From: Clostridiales bacterium
Lineage (GTDB): Bacteria; Bacillota; Clostridia; Christensenellales; UBA1242
Length of the DNA: 64,000 nucleotides
Assembly (NCBI GenBank): GCA_015055665.1
Contig: SVHX01000006.1
Location: forward strand, 1-64,000
Direction of reading: 5' to 3'
The notes under the pieces are model-generated. The model ran no database searches, was not told the origin of the DNA, and saw only the letters and a list, made by a program, of their open reading frames with translations. Shown here piece after piece: positions 49,881 to 59,578 of this stretch. Each line of letters starts with the position of its first letter. Within the stretch, counting starts at the first letter, position 1. Position numbers and translations under genes: made by a program.

Positions 49881-50384
49881 TTATTTTTCAAATTGAGAAT
49901 CAATACTTTTTTGCTCTGCAATATTTTTAAGTCTATTATCTACTTTAATGTTATTATATCTGTCGGTTGCTTTTGCCACTTCATAACCAGTCATATTGTG
50001 ATTATTTAACCAACATTCATCTAAACAACTAGAAGAACTAATTCTATATTTAATTCCACCTTCTTGAATATATAGAATTACTCCACTAGAATCGCCAATT
50101 TTCCAATTGTCATATTCTTCAACAAATACTGGAGTTCCATCGAGATTTTCTCCTGTTAATCTTATAAATCTTTTTATTGAACTGGGATACTTATTGTCTG
50201 CAAGAAAACATTCACTGTGTGGATAGGTTATGTTTTGTCCATCAACTTCAATAGTTCTATCTGTGTCTCCATAAAAGAGAAAAGCACGATTGTATGTTTT
50301 AGACAATAACTCTTTTCTTACTTTAACTTCTTCACTTTCTTCTTTCTTTACAATTTTATTTTTTAAAAAATCTAATATTTTCAT
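49881..50384 (-). CDS. AT-rich hypothetical protein
   Basis: 167 aa from the ATG at 50384, with AAAGGAG 8 nt upstream; an in-frame ATG 21 nt earlier would put that site inside the gene. A short basic helical start (MKILDFLKNKIVKKEESEEV) is followed by a compact alpha/beta domain with SECFLADNKYPSSIKRFIRL, GTPVFVEEYDNW and SSSCLDECWLNNHN. No family recognised. Codons are AT-richer than those of the flanking housekeeping genes, resembling the element genes at the left end, so it may be acquired. Confidence 0.55.
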   Translation of the reverse strand: MKILDFLKNKIVKKEESEEVKVRKELLSKTYNRAFLFYGDTDRTIEVDGQNITYPHSECFLADNKYPSSIKRFIRLTGENLDGTPVFVEEYDNWKIGDSSGVILYIQEGGIKYRISSSSCLDECWLNNHNMTGYEVAKATDRYNNIKVDNRLKNIAEQKSIDSQFEK

Positions 50385-50603
50385 AATGGTTTCTCCTTTA
50401 ATCATTATATCTTAATAGTGTAAACCTGGTTCGGTACTGTTATTAATCTTAAATTACACATATTCTAACACACTTGATTTGAGATTTCAAGATCTAATTG
50501 AAAATTTAAGTGGTTTTTTGTGTGCCTAAGTGAGTTAGGTTGAGGCGTGTGATTTATTTGCAAATAGTGACTCATTATGATAAAATATTTTTAGAGGTTA
50601 TTT

Positions 50604-51218
50604 ATGGAATTAAAAGAAGTTATTAAAAATAGGCATTCATGCAGAGCATATCTGCCAACGCCAATATCGGATAATGTGATTAGAGATATAATTGAGTCGG
50701 CAAGACTTGCTCCATCGAGTAAAAACGCCCAGCAATGGAAGTTTGTGTGTATTAAGACAGATAAAGAAAGCAAAGATATAGCGCAACTGCTCGAAAACTA
50801 TTATATTGAGAATAAAAACAAACCAGATAAGATGCAAGGTGCGAGTAGTGTGTTTGCAACTGGCAAAATCTTGGAGCAGTGTCCGGCAATAATCTTGGTC
50901 TTTGAGGATAGTGAGTGGATTAATAGAGTGCGTTGCGAAGATATTTCTGCTATGCTAAGTATAGGCGCGTCGGTTGAGCATATGATGTTGACTGCTACCG
51001 ATCTAGGTCTTGGATGTTTATGGATATGCGATACGTTCTTCGTCCATAATGAGCTAGCGGATTATGTGCTAGATAAATTAAAGGGTACTGAGTATGAGAA
51101 ATTCATCAATCGAAATAATCGTCTTGTTTGTGCAATGGCACTAGGGGAGATGGGTGAGCCAAGATATGACGTTCCTAGAAAGTCAATTGAGGATATATTG
51201 TGTATAATTAACAATTAA
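50604..51218 (+). CDS. Nitroreductase family protein
   Basis: 204 aa. FMN-dependent reductase fold: IKNRHSCRAYLPTPISDNVI at the start with the FMN-phosphate-binding RxSxR-like pattern, SARLAPSSKNAQQWKFV (about 32-48), then IGASVEHMMLTATDLGLGCLWI (about 118-140) and the C-terminal GEMGEPRYDVPRKSIEDI. Reduces nitroaromatics, quinones or flavins; the natural substrate is unknown. Single gene with its own terminator. Confidence 0.88.
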   Translation: MELKEVIKNRHSCRAYLPTPISDNVIRDIIESARLAPSSKNAQQWKFVCIKTDKESKDIAQLLENYYIENKNKPDKMQGASSVFATGKILEQCPAIILVFEDSEWINRVRCEDISAMLSIGASVEHMMLTATDLGLGCLWICDTFFVHNELADYVLDKLKGTEYEKFINRNNRLVCAMALGEMGEPRYDVPRKSIEDILCIINN

Positions 51219-51230
51219 GAAAAATTAAAG

Positions 51231-51260
51231 AAAAAGAACAGCGAGTGCTGTTCTTTTTTG
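51231..51260. terminator. Terminator between nitroreductase and pyk
   Basis: AAAAAGAACAGC-GAGT-GCTGTTCTTTTT; serves both convergent genes. Confidence 0.85.
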
Positions 51261-51270
51261 AGTTTGCAAA

Positions 51271-52668
51271 TTATTCTATTGTGCAGACTTTCATAACATT
51301 GCTGATTGTGTCTGTTGTTCCGGTTGTAACAATTATATCGTCACCAGTTTTTGCAAGTTTAACGCCTTTGGCAACTGTTGTTGCTAGACTAAATATATCT
51401 ACGTTGCTAAGCTTGGAGAATATTGGCATAACGTTCCACTCCATGCTTAGGTAATGGTATGTCTGAGGGTTGTCTGTAATTGCTACTATTGGGGCAGAGG
51501 GTTTAAATCTGTTCATTACACTAGCGGTTTTGCCAGAGTGGGTGTATAGAATAATTGCCTTAGTATCTAGTTTAAACGAGCAATTGGTTGCGCTATGGCT
51601 AATAACTTCGGTCATATCGTTGGTATGAAAGTTGGTTGTAAAGAAGTTCTTCTTAAATGGAATATCTTTCTCTGCTTGGGTACAGATCTCTGCCATTGTT
51701 TTGACAGCTTTGTCTGGGAAACTACCAACGGCTGTTTCGGCAGATAGCATTACTGCAGACGCTCCGTTATATACCGCATTGGCTACGTCGACAGTTTCGG
51801 CTCTGGTAGGGCGGGGGTTACCAATCATGCTCTCTAGCATCTCGGTTGCGACGATTACAGTCTTGCCTTTCTCGTTGGCATAATTAATTAAATCCATCTG
51901 AATTTTTGGTAGTCTACTAGCTGGCAATTCTACGCCTAAATCTCCGCGGGCTACCATTATGCCGTCTGATATATCTAAAATTTCTTGAATATTTTTAAGT
52001 CCCGTGCCATTTTCGATTTTTGAGATTATTCTACAAGAATATTTGTGCTCGTGCATGAGTTTCTTAAGTTCTCTTACATCATCTGCAGAGTTAACAAAAC
52101 TTGCAGCTATCATATCGCAATTGTTCTCGAACGCCCAGATAAGGTCTTCTTTGTCTTTCTTACTAATAAATGGTAGGTTGAGAGGGGTGTCTTTGAGGGT
52201 TAGCCCTTTGTTATTGCTAAGTACGCCACCGGCTTGGACTTTGCATATAACTTCGTAGCCTTTGTTCTCTACTACACTGAGTTTAATTAGTCCATCATTG
52301 GCAAGTATGGTGCTGCCTTTCTTAAGAGCTCCTAGACACTTAGGCTCGGTAACGGCCACACCTTGATCGGATCCTTCCTTGGCGTAGCCATATAGTGTAA
52401 ACAGCTTGCCTTTTCTTAATATTCCGCTTCCGCCCTCGAAAGTCTTAACTCTTACTTCTGGACCACGAGTGTCTGCCATGATGGCAACTGGGAGTTTAAG
52501 TTCGTTACGCACTTTCTTGATAAGGTCGATAGATGTTTGTCTATCTTCTTTGTTTCCGTGGCTAAAGTTGATTCTGATTACATTAGCACCGGCTTGGATA
52601 ATACTTTTAAGTGACTTGTAGTCGTTGGTAGCAGGGCCTAATGTTGCTACAATTTTTGTTTTTCTCAT
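51271..52668 (-). CDS. pyk: Pyruvate kinase
   Basis: 465 aa from the ATG at 52668; a longer frame upstream encodes an unlikely hydrophobic leader. Converts phosphoenolpyruvate and ADP to pyruvate and ATP. RKTKIVATLGPATND, VIRINFSHGNKEDR, IMADTRGPEVRV, SRIISKIENGTGL with the catalytic Lys, DGIMVARGDLGVELP and NPRPTRAETVDVANA are all present. The C-terminal regulatory domain is complete, and the extra phosphoenolpyruvate-synthase-like domain of Bacillus Pyk is absent. Confidence 0.96.
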   Translation of the reverse strand: MRKTKIVATLGPATNDYKSLKSIIQAGANVIRINFSHGNKEDRQTSIDLIKKVRNELKLPVAIMADTRGPEVRVKTFEGGSGILRKGKLFTLYGYAKEGSDQGVAVTEPKCLGALKKGSTILANDGLIKLSVVENKGYEVICKVQAGGVLSNNKGLTLKDTPLNLPFISKKDKEDLIWAFENNCDMIAASFVNSADDVRELKKLMHEHKYSCRIISKIENGTGLKNIQEILDISDGIMVARGDLGVELPASRLPKIQMDLINYANEKGKTVIVATEMLESMIGNPRPTRAETVDVANAVYNGASAVMLSAETAVGSFPDKAVKTMAEICTQAEKDIPFKKNFFTTNFHTNDMTEVISHSATNCSFKLDTKAIILYTHSGKTASVMNRFKPSAPIVAITDNPQTYHYLSMEWNVMPIFSKLSNVDIFSLATTVAKGVKLAKTGDDIIVTTGTTDTISNVMKVCTIE

Positions 52669-52912
52669 TTTTCCATTTTTCCTTAATATTAATTTTTCAG
52701 ATTTTACACAATTTGCTATGCAAAAGGAGTAAATAAACATATATACATATTCATTATATACCAATTCGTTGCTAAAATAAAATAAATTGATGCATTTGAA
52801 AAAATTTTTGTGAATTTTTCAAAAATATCAGTAAGTATGCGTTATCCAATTGCATAAAAATCCTAGTTATGATACAATAACATTAGTAAATTTTTTGACC
52901 GAGGAGATAATT

Positions 52913-53320
52913 ATGAGTATTTGTGATAAATTAATAGATTTGAGGATTATGCTAACGACTGCCTGTGATGGTTTTTCGGTTGAAAATGGTAGTAAAGACA
53001 CAATACTTTCGACTAGGACGAAGGTATTGCATTTGTTGAGCGGTAGGGACATGACTCCTGCAGAGCTAATAGATGTATTGGGAGTAGCTAAGAGTAACTT
53101 GGCTAATCTTTCGAAGTCTATGATTGAGGATGGCGTAATCGAGAGTTATAAGAACGCGGATAATATGCGTAATGTGTATTATAGGGTGTGTGATAAGGGG
53201 CTAGAAGAATTGCGTGATTACAAGAAGGCTCTATCTAATATTCTATGCGGCAAGCTAAAAAACTGTATAGACGTTGAGGAAAATATTGATAGGATTATAA
53301 TGGCTCTAAGAGGTGAATAA
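52913..53320 (+). CDS. MarR-like winged-helix regulator
   Basis: 135 aa from the ATG at 52913 (GAGGAGA upstream); an earlier in-frame start lacks a site. The winged helix is MTPAELIDVLGVAKSNLANL then SMIEDGVIESYKNADNMRNV with the wing at VYYRVCDKG. Short N-terminal and C-terminal helices would dimerise. The cysS start codon comes directly after its stop, so this regulator is cotranscribed with cysS and may respond to cysteine or tRNA charging; that is inference from position only. Confidence 0.7.
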   Translation: MSICDKLIDLRIMLTTACDGFSVENGSKDTILSTRTKVLHLLSGRDMTPAELIDVLGVAKSNLANLSKSMIEDGVIESYKNADNMRNVYYRVCDKGLEELRDYKKALSNILCGKLKNCIDVEENIDRIIMALRGE

Positions 53321-54703
53321 ATGATTAAATTATATAATTCTTTGACTAGAAGAAAAGAAGAATTTAAGCCAATTAATGAGGGGATTGTTAAGATGTATAC
53401 TTGTGGACCTACAGTGTATTATTACCCTCATATTGGTAATATGCGTGCTTATGTATTTATGGATACATTAAGAAGAGTGCTTAAGTACAATGGCTACAAG
53501 ATAAATGGCGTTATGAATATAACTGATGTAGGGCATCTAACAGATGATTCGGATAACGGCGAAGACAAGATGGAGAAGATGGCTAAGTCTACTAATACTT
53601 CTCCTTATGAGATAGCTGCAAAGTATACGAAAATATTTTTTGATGACCTTAATTCTCTTAATATAGATGTACCAGAACATATAACCAAAGCAACTGAATA
53701 TATAGATCAGATGATTAACTTTGTTAAGAAGTTGGAAGACAAGGGGTATACGTACATAATTGATGATGGTGTGTACTTTGATGTAAGTAAGTTCCCAGGG
53801 TATGGTCAGCTTAGTCAGAAGGATATGGAATCGATAGGGGTTGCTAGAGTAGAGGAAAACGACCAAAAAAGGCATCCTTTTGACTTTGCGTTATGGAAAT
53901 TTGTTGAGCCTTCGCACATCATGAAGTGGGATAGCCCATGGGGCGTTGGTTGTCCTGGCTGGCATATAGAGTGTTCGGCAATGAGTGGGGATATATTAGG
54001 AGAACACTTTGACATCCACACTGGTGGAATAGACCACAAGTCTATACACCACGAAAACGAGATTGCTCAGAACGATTGTGCATGGGGGCATAGGGTCGTT
54101 GAGTGTTGGATGCATAACGAGTTCTTGCAGGTTGATGGCGGCAAGATGAGTAAGAGTCTAGGCAATATATACACTATTAATCAGCTAAGTGATATGGGGT
54201 ATGAACCCCTTGCGTATAAGTATTTTTGCTTGAATACAAGTTATTCTAAGAAGATTAATTTTACTTTTGATGCAATTAAGGCTGCTCAAAGTGCTCTTAA
54301 TAGTATTAGAAAAATTTTGCAAGAGCACAAAAACGGCAGTGCAAAGGTTTCTGCAGAGGTGATAGCCGGTTACAAAGAAGAATTCCTTAATGCTATTAAT
54401 GATGACCTTAATACACCACTTGCACTTGGTGTGCTATTCAAGATGATTAAGTCCGAGGCAAAAAGTATTGATATATACAATCTTGCACTCGATTTTGATA
54501 AGGTATTTGCAATTGGTCTTGATAGAGTGGTTGTGGAAGAAGTTGTAGATATCCCTGAAGAAATCCAAGAACTTGCTGAGCTTAGATGGCAGAGCAAACA
54601 GGCTAAAGACTGGACAAAAGCAGATGAGTATCGCAAGATAATTACAGACAAGGGGTATGCTATCCTTGATTCGAAAGACGGATACAAGATAGAGAAATTG
54701 TAG
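53321..54703 (+). CDS. cysS: Cysteinyl-tRNA synthetase
   Basis: 460 aa, normal length. Charges tRNA-Cys. MYTCGPTVYYYPHIGNMRAY holds the zinc-ligand Cys and the HIGH-type motif (HIGN), GVGCPGWHIECSAMS the other zinc ligands, GIDHKSIHHENEIAQ, and KMSKSLGN the KMSKS loop (about 275). The C-terminal DALR and anticodon parts are present. Follows the MarR-like gene without a gap and is 1 nt from the methyltransferase gene. Confidence 0.97.
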   Translation: MIKLYNSLTRRKEEFKPINEGIVKMYTCGPTVYYYPHIGNMRAYVFMDTLRRVLKYNGYKINGVMNITDVGHLTDDSDNGEDKMEKMAKSTNTSPYEIAAKYTKIFFDDLNSLNIDVPEHITKATEYIDQMINFVKKLEDKGYTYIIDDGVYFDVSKFPGYGQLSQKDMESIGVARVEENDQKRHPFDFALWKFVEPSHIMKWDSPWGVGCPGWHIECSAMSGDILGEHFDIHTGGIDHKSIHHENEIAQNDCAWGHRVVECWMHNEFLQVDGGKMSKSLGNIYTINQLSDMGYEPLAYKYFCLNTSYSKKINFTFDAIKAAQSALNSIRKILQEHKNGSAKVSAEVIAGYKEEFLNAINDDLNTPLALGVLFKMIKSEAKSIDIYNLALDFDKVFAIGLDRVVVEEVVDIPEEIQELAELRWQSKQAKDWTKADEYRKIITDKGYAILDSKDGYKIEKL

Positions 54704-54704
54704 T

Positions 54705-55310
54705 ATGCGACATTATTTTGTAGCAAGAGAGCATAATAGTGATGAGTTCTTCGAGTTTGGTGAAGTATTCAGGGGAGAGAATTTCCTATTTAAGAGTTGT
54801 TCGGATGTCTTTAGTAAGAACGAGCTTGACTATGGGAGCAAAGTTCTAGTTGGTAGTATACTTAATCACTCAGATATATTCTCGGGCAAAATTATGGATA
54901 TGTGTTGTGGATATGGCACGATTGCAATATTGCTTAGCAGATTTATAGATGCAGAGTATTATATGTGTGATGTTAATTCTACTGCTGTAGAGTTAGCGAT
55001 TAATAATGTCACTCTGAATAAATCCAATATAGATACTGAGAAGATTTCTTGCGGTAATATGTTTGATGGTATTGAGATGGAGTATGATCATATAGTTTCT
55101 AATCCGCCTATCAAGGCTGGCAAGAGCAATTTGTTAGCCTTTGTAGATGGTTCGTATAGCCACTTAAAGGTGGGGGGGACTCTGACTATTGTAATTAAGA
55201 AAAATCTTGGTGCCGATTCATTGAAGAAGTACCTAATTAGCTTGTTTGGCAATGCTGAAGTTTGGGAACGCGACAAGGGGTATTATATACTTCATGCAAT
55301 GAAAAAGTAA
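54705..55310 (+). CDS. RsmC-like class I SAM methyltransferase
   Basis: 201 aa. IMDMCCGYGTIAILLSRFID is the SAM-binding glycine motif (about 65), MCDVNSTAVELAINN motif II, and DHIVSNPPIKAGK the N/DPPY-type motif IV of N-methyltransferases (about 130). Matches the small RsmC/YbxB-type methyltransferases of Firmicutes that modify a guanine in 16S rRNA; the exact target is not proven. Starts 1 nt after cysS, likely translated by coupling. Confidence 0.82.
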   Translation: MRHYFVAREHNSDEFFEFGEVFRGENFLFKSCSDVFSKNELDYGSKVLVGSILNHSDIFSGKIMDMCCGYGTIAILLSRFIDAEYYMCDVNSTAVELAINNVTLNKSNIDTEKISCGNMFDGIEMEYDHIVSNPPIKAGKSNLLAFVDGSYSHLKVGGTLTIVIKKNLGADSLKKYLISLFGNAEVWERDKGYYILHAMKK

Positions 55311-55382
55311 GTATTATGCAATAATTATTTTGTTGTGAAATTTTGTCTATATTAAGCGGATAAATCAATGTATGCATAATAC
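55311..55382. repeat. Inverted repeat GTATTATGCA / TGCATAATAC (pair 1)
   Basis: GTATTATGCA at 55311-55320 and TGCATAATAC at 55373-55382, 52 nt apart, between the methyltransferase and lipoprotein genes. The same pair occurs at 62003-62064. Confidence 0.5.
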
Positions 55383-55419
55383 ACGCAATAACGAAAGAAA
55401 AGGTGAGGTAAGGTATTAA

Positions 55420-57870
55420 GTGATTAAGATGTTAAAGGTTGTGATGCTTGCATTAGTTGTGATGCTTGGTAGTCTTACCATGACTGCGTGTTGCGGAGCT
55501 AATGACAAGACATTGAGTATAGTTTTTAAAAATGCTGACGAGAGATTAGAACTTGTCAATTACAAAGAAAGTGTTGGTAACGGTGGTCAGGTTGATGTGG
55601 AATTTACTATACCTAAAGGCTATGAACACGAAACAATGACAGCTGTGATTGATGACACATGGGAGATGAAGTATACTACAACTTTTAGTGGTGAATTTGA
55701 TGAAGGTTATTCCTATACTGTTGACAAGAAGATAAGCTTTAGTTATTTCAATCTCAGAAGAGATATGACGTTGGTATTTGACATGACTAACGTTACCAAG
55801 AAGGTTTTTGATATAGAGATTGATGAGGATCTAAGTAGGCTCGCAACCTCTAAAGATGGCGGCAAAGATGTTGTTAAACTTAAGGCTATTACAATAGACC
55901 AAGAATACCAAGGCAACCTTATGAAGGTTGATGAAGAGATTGCTACGGGTGAGTATTATATTAATGATGGCAAGATTGGTATTGAGTACGGCGAAGAAGT
56001 AGTACTATGTTACACAAGAGGTGACGGAAGTCCCGAAATTACGGATATATATGGTAGTGTGGGTAAGTTTACTAATAAACAAGATATTGTTACTAATGGC
56101 AATAATCAATTCCTTCACTTTGAGGTAGCTAAGCGTGGAGCAACTTATTACAATGTTTACTCCAACGGACATGCCAATACAACAACAAGACTCTTCTATA
56201 TTGGGCAGATTGTAGAGCCGATTAAATTATCATCCAATTTGCCAGGATACGAGGCGACCTACGGCTTTGAATTAGAGAATAACGAAAATAAATTTGCAAT
56301 CCTTACCAATAGGCAAGATTTTGCTTCTGATTTGCTTACCATTAATATGTATAGATCTATACCAGCAACTAGTTATGATGCCAATAATCCGGATATGGTA
56401 AGGCAGTTGGTAGATAGTGGCGACCCAGACGATGACACGGATGATGTATACAATGTGTACGAAAGAATTACAAAGTATAAGGATGATAATGGACAGAAAG
56501 TCCTAAAATCCGAGCCTTTGCTATACGATTATTACAATAGATATGATGTTTATAGTATGTATTTGGGTGATGTTGATGATATCGATAATGACATATTTAT
56601 TGATAATAATGAAAAGAGCGCCAATTTACCAACTGAGTTATATTTTAGCATAGATAGCACAGAAAGTTTGGACAACTTTAAATTTAAATTATATAGTTAT
56701 GAACGTCAGGAGTATTTAGAACAGCATGGCGGACATGATAAGGATACCGCAAAGTATCCTATGAAAGAATTAGACATCAACAATGCTTTGGCTTTGACTA
56801 ATGGTAAAAAATTATTTAAGCTAGATAGCACTGTTCTTGAAGATTTTATCAAAAATAGGTCAGCAACCGTAGGTGGTACTACTTATGAATATAAAACAGG
56901 TATGGCTATATTATATTGCCAGATGGTAAGTCCTACTTATATAAAAAATAGTGATGATACCAATAAATACACTGTTATAAATTATCCAACAGTTTATAAT
57001 ACTGCTCAAGCAATAGATTACAATTATCAAACAATATTCTATATAGATGATGGTGTGTCTATAGACTATGGTTATGTGGATATGCATGCCTTTGATGAAG
57101 ATCTTGTAGTATTTGACAATACTAAACTTTGGATAAAAAATGGTAATAAATTTGATTATCTATATGATCCTGAGGATAATGATGGTTCTAATCTTAAGGT
57201 AGATGCTATAGGGATGCCTTATAACGAATACTATAACCCAATAATAACTCAAATGGTATTTGATTGTGTTCAAACTAATAAGGCTATAAGGACAAATATT
57301 ACTCTTGAGCAAGCTAAGGTCAGTAATCATCTATTGGGAACGGCACTGGATTTGCGGTCATGGAAATATAATAATAGCAATTATCCGGGATTTCAATATA
57401 CGTTTACTGTTACATATAATTTGACTACTGAGAATAGGTCTAATATTGCGATGGATTACTCTAATAAGGAATTTGCTAAGGCTCAAGATGTCATTTATGT
57501 TACTAACAATGTGTTATTCAAAGACTACAAAGACTTTAATGTTGTTAATATGAATACCAATGATATTGATATTACCGACAAGGCAACTCCGCCTCATAGT
57601 TATTTTGGTATAAATTCGGATGTTTTTTACTTTGCAACAGCTAAGTATCTACAGAATATAGATGTTTATGTGGGTACATATAATTCTGGTACGCAAGAGT
57701 ATGAAGGTGAAGCCAATGAGAAACGCCAGATTTCATCATATCACGAATTGTATGATATACGAGGCAAGGCTGTATTTGTATTTGTTAATGCATCCAGATT
57801 CCAAGTATATGTATTGTATCAAGATAGTAATGTATATGGAGATGTAGGCTCTGCGTATTTTGCATTTTAA
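55420..57870 (+). CDS. Large surface lipoprotein, unknown function
   Basis: 816 aa with a GTG start (AAGG 6 nt upstream). The signal sequence MLALVVMLGSLTMTAC ends in a lipobox-like TAC, so it is lipid-anchored on the outside. The rest is beta-rich, acidic and full of Asp/Asn/Tyr, with calcium-binding-like clusters (DSGDPDDDTDDVYNVYE, DVDDIDNDIFIDNNE) and no recognised domain. Probably an adhesin or nutrient-binding surface protein. Its 5' region holds a 10-bp inverted repeat pair; a terminator follows. Confidence 0.65.
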   Translation: MIKMLKVVMLALVVMLGSLTMTACCGANDKTLSIVFKNADERLELVNYKESVGNGGQVDVEFTIPKGYEHETMTAVIDDTWEMKYTTTFSGEFDEGYSYTVDKKISFSYFNLRRDMTLVFDMTNVTKKVFDIEIDEDLSRLATSKDGGKDVVKLKAITIDQEYQGNLMKVDEEIATGEYYINDGKIGIEYGEEVVLCYTRGDGSPEITDIYGSVGKFTNKQDIVTNGNNQFLHFEVAKRGATYYNVYSNGHANTTTRLFYIGQIVEPIKLSSNLPGYEATYGFELENNENKFAILTNRQDFASDLLTINMYRSIPATSYDANNPDMVRQLVDSGDPDDDTDDVYNVYERITKYKDDNGQKVLKSEPLLYDYYNRYDVYSMYLGDVDDIDNDIFIDNNEKSANLPTELYFSIDSTESLDNFKFKLYSYERQEYLEQHGGHDKDTAKYPMKELDINNALALTNGKKLFKLDSTVLEDFIKNRSATVGGTTYEYKTGMAILYCQMVSPTYIKNSDDTNKYTVINYPTVYNTAQAIDYNYQTIFYIDDGVSIDYGYVDMHAFDEDLVVFDNTKLWIKNGNKFDYLYDPEDNDGSNLKVDAIGMPYNEYYNPIITQMVFDCVQTNKAIRTNITLEQAKVSNHLLGTALDLRSWKYNNSNYPGFQYTFTVTYNLTTENRSNIAMDYSNKEFAKAQDVIYVTNNVLFKDYKDFNVVNMNTNDIDITDKATPPHSYFGINSDVFYFATAKYLQNIDVYVGTYNSGTQEYEGEANEKRQISSYHELYDIRGKAVFVFVNASRFQVYVLYQDSNVYGDVGSAYFAF

Positions 57871-57883
57871 TTTTTAATAACAA

Positions 57884-57912
57884 AAAAAGAAAGCTTGAGG
57901 CTTTCTTTTTTC
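57884..57912. terminator. Terminator between the lipoprotein and rubrerythrin genes
   Basis: AAAAAAGAAAGC-TTGA-GGCTTTCTTTTTT; works for both convergent genes. Confidence 0.85.
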
Positions 57913-57918
57913 TGTTTT

Positions 57919-58581
57919 TTAGTAGTTCTCGTGTCTTAATTCGAAGTATGCTTGAGCGTGGTTGCATACTGGGCAGGTTTCTGGGGCTTTCGTTCCAACG
58001 CAGATGTGTCCACAGTTGCGACACTCCCATACCTTAACTTCAGACTTCTCAAATACAGATTTGGTTTCTACATTATTAAGTAGTGCTCTGTATCTTTCCT
58101 CGTGAGCCTTCTCAATAGCTGCTACGCCTCTGAATTTCTCAGCAAGTTCCTTGAATCCTTCTTCGTCTGCAACTCTAGCGAACTCGTCGTACATATCTGT
58201 CCACTCGTAGTTCTCGCCTTCTGCTGCAGCTAGTAGGTTAGCTGCAGTATCGCCAAGTTCACCAAGTTCCTTAAACCACATCTTAGCGTGTTCTTTCTCG
58301 TTATCTGCTGTTGTTAGGAATAGGGCAGAGATTTGTTCGTAACCTTCCTTCTTAGCAACGCTAGCAAAGTATGTATATTTGTTGCGAGCTTGGCTCTCTC
58401 CAGCGAAAGCTGTTCTAAGGTTTTCCTCTGTTCTAGTTCCGGCGTATTTGTTAGCAGGTTTCTCACTAATAAGCTCTAAGTTATCGCCTGTAGCTCCACA
58501 TATAGGGCATACTGCAGGAGTGCCTTCTGGAAGCTCGAAAGTCTGACCGCATAATTTACATTTGTATTTAAGTGTTTTCAT
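57919..58581 (-). CDS. Rubrerythrin with rubredoxin-like domains at both ends
   Basis: 220 aa from the ATG at 58581 (AGGAGA 7 nt upstream). Non-haem diiron peroxidase that removes hydrogen peroxide in anaerobes. The middle (about 45-180) has [15 protein letters not shown] and [13 protein letters not shown] iron-ligand motifs. The C-terminus is a classical rubredoxin-like unit ([12 protein letters not shown]...CPVC). Unusually the N-terminus also has a CKLC...CPIC ribbon, as in reverse rubrerythrins. Monocistronic. Confidence 0.9.
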   Translation of the reverse strand: MKTLKYKCKLCGQTFELPEGTPAVCPICGATGDNLELISEKPANKYAGTRTEENLRTAFAGESQARNKYTYFASVAKKEGYEQISALFLTTADNEKEHAKMWFKELGELGDTAANLLAAAEGENYEWTDMYDEFARVADEEGFKELAEKFRGVAAIEKAHEERYRALLNNVETKSVFEKSEVKVWECRNCGHICVGTKAPETCPVCNHAQAYFELRHENY

Positions 58582-58746
58582 ATTGTATCTCCTATGTAAT
58601 AATTTACATTGTAAGTATAACAAAAAATTATTAAACGTGCTAGAGATTTGTTGAAGGTTGTTAAAAATTTTTTAAATGAGATTAATATATTATGGTACTA
58701 TGCAAAAGTCTAATTGTTGAGTAAGCATAGGATTTTAAACAAAATA

Positions 58747-58766
58747 TCCAGACGTGGGGGTCTGGA
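58747..58766 (-). terminator. Terminator of the repeat-containing gene at 58782
   Basis: TCCAGAC and GTCTGGA pair around a 6-nt loop; on the minus strand TATTTTGTTT follows. Confidence 0.65.
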
Positions 58767-58781
58767 CGTAGAAACATATAT

Positions 58782-59339
58782 TTATTTTGACATATCAAGG
58801 TCGTCACTATCGATAACAATTTTGCCACACTCTGGGAATAGTCCAGAGATGGTAGTGTTTTTGCTGCGAAAATATTGTTCGTCTAATGATTGAGGAGCGA
58901 ATTTAAATCCGTTAGCTTTCATGAATTCAATTCTTTCATCTTCGGACATTGCTCCGAATTTAAGTTTGAAATCGTCTACAATTTTTTGTGCTGAGCAGCT
59001 AGATTGTTGAGCGTCTTCAATTGGATTAGAGCCAAAGTCGAAGCCAAAAGATTGTAGATAAGACTCTCTTTCTTCATATGTCATATTCTGAAAGTCGCGT
59101 CTAAAAGATTCGACAATAGTTTCTGCACGAGTAGGGGTGTCTTCTAATACGAGAGTGGTGCGTAGTTGTGTTAGGGCGTCTTTGGCATTATTAATATAGA
59201 TTAGTGCTACTTCGGCATTTTTGCTATAATCTTCGCTAGTAAGTAGCGGGTTGTTCTTATTCTTGTTGTAGTAATAACTCGCAAGAGCTAGGCTATTAAT
59301 TTGTTCGTTGATGATTTTAATTAGTTGTTCGTTAGTCAT
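58782..59339 (-). CDS. Unknown protein with two tandem about 35-residue repeats
   Basis: 185 aa from the ATG at 59339 (GAGGTGG just upstream; an ATG 12 nt earlier overlaps that site). The N-terminal 80 residues are helical (LIKIINEQINSLALASYYYN). Two repeats follow: AETIVESFRRDFQNMTYEER to GFDFGSNP, and AQKIVDDFKLKFGAMSEDER to GFKFAPQS, sharing IV-F---F--M---ER and G(F)xF. The tail is acidic (DSDDLDMSK). Not recognised. Driven by a promoter of the same type as the eight-gene array (59372-59430), which ties it to that family's regulation. Confidence 0.65.
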   Translation of the reverse strand: MTNEQLIKIINEQINSLALASYYYNKNKNNPLLTSEDYSKNAEVALIYINNAKDALTQLRTTLVLEDTPTRAETIVESFRRDFQNMTYEERESYLQSFGFDFGSNPIEDAQQSSCSAQKIVDDFKLKFGAMSEDERIEFMKANGFKFAPQSLDEQYFRSKNTTISGLFPECGKIVIDSDDLDMSK

Positions 59340-59371
59340 GTTCCACCTCATAAGATATTATTTCAATAATT

Positions 59372-59430
59372 TGTACTAAGAGTATAGCATACGTAATTTT
59401 CAATTGCAATACCAATTAGAAAAATTTTTC
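59372..59430 (-). promoter_or_regulatory. Array-type promoter of the repeat-containing gene
   Basis: Minus strand: TTTTTC, a few nt, TTGGTA, then TTGCAA (59404-59409), 17 bp, TATACT (59381-59386), then CTTAGTAC. Matches the promoters at 4692, 59987 and 60695, with one G fewer in the GGG run. Confidence 0.65.
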
Positions 59431-59578
59431 AATAATTTTTGAGCGAGAATGCTTGCATTTGTTAGCGAGAAATACAAGTTCAAGTCCTTTTCGTTGGAAA
59501 AGATGCCGTTGCTAACGGCATACAGATATCTGCACACACAAAAAAATTCGAACTGGTTGTTCGAATTAGTTTTTTGTA

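Noticed and set aside
51271-52764. Longer pyruvate kinase with an extra 32-residue hydrophobic leader
   Set aside because: Pyruvate kinase is cytosolic and begins with KTKIVATLGP; the leader has no ribosome binding site.
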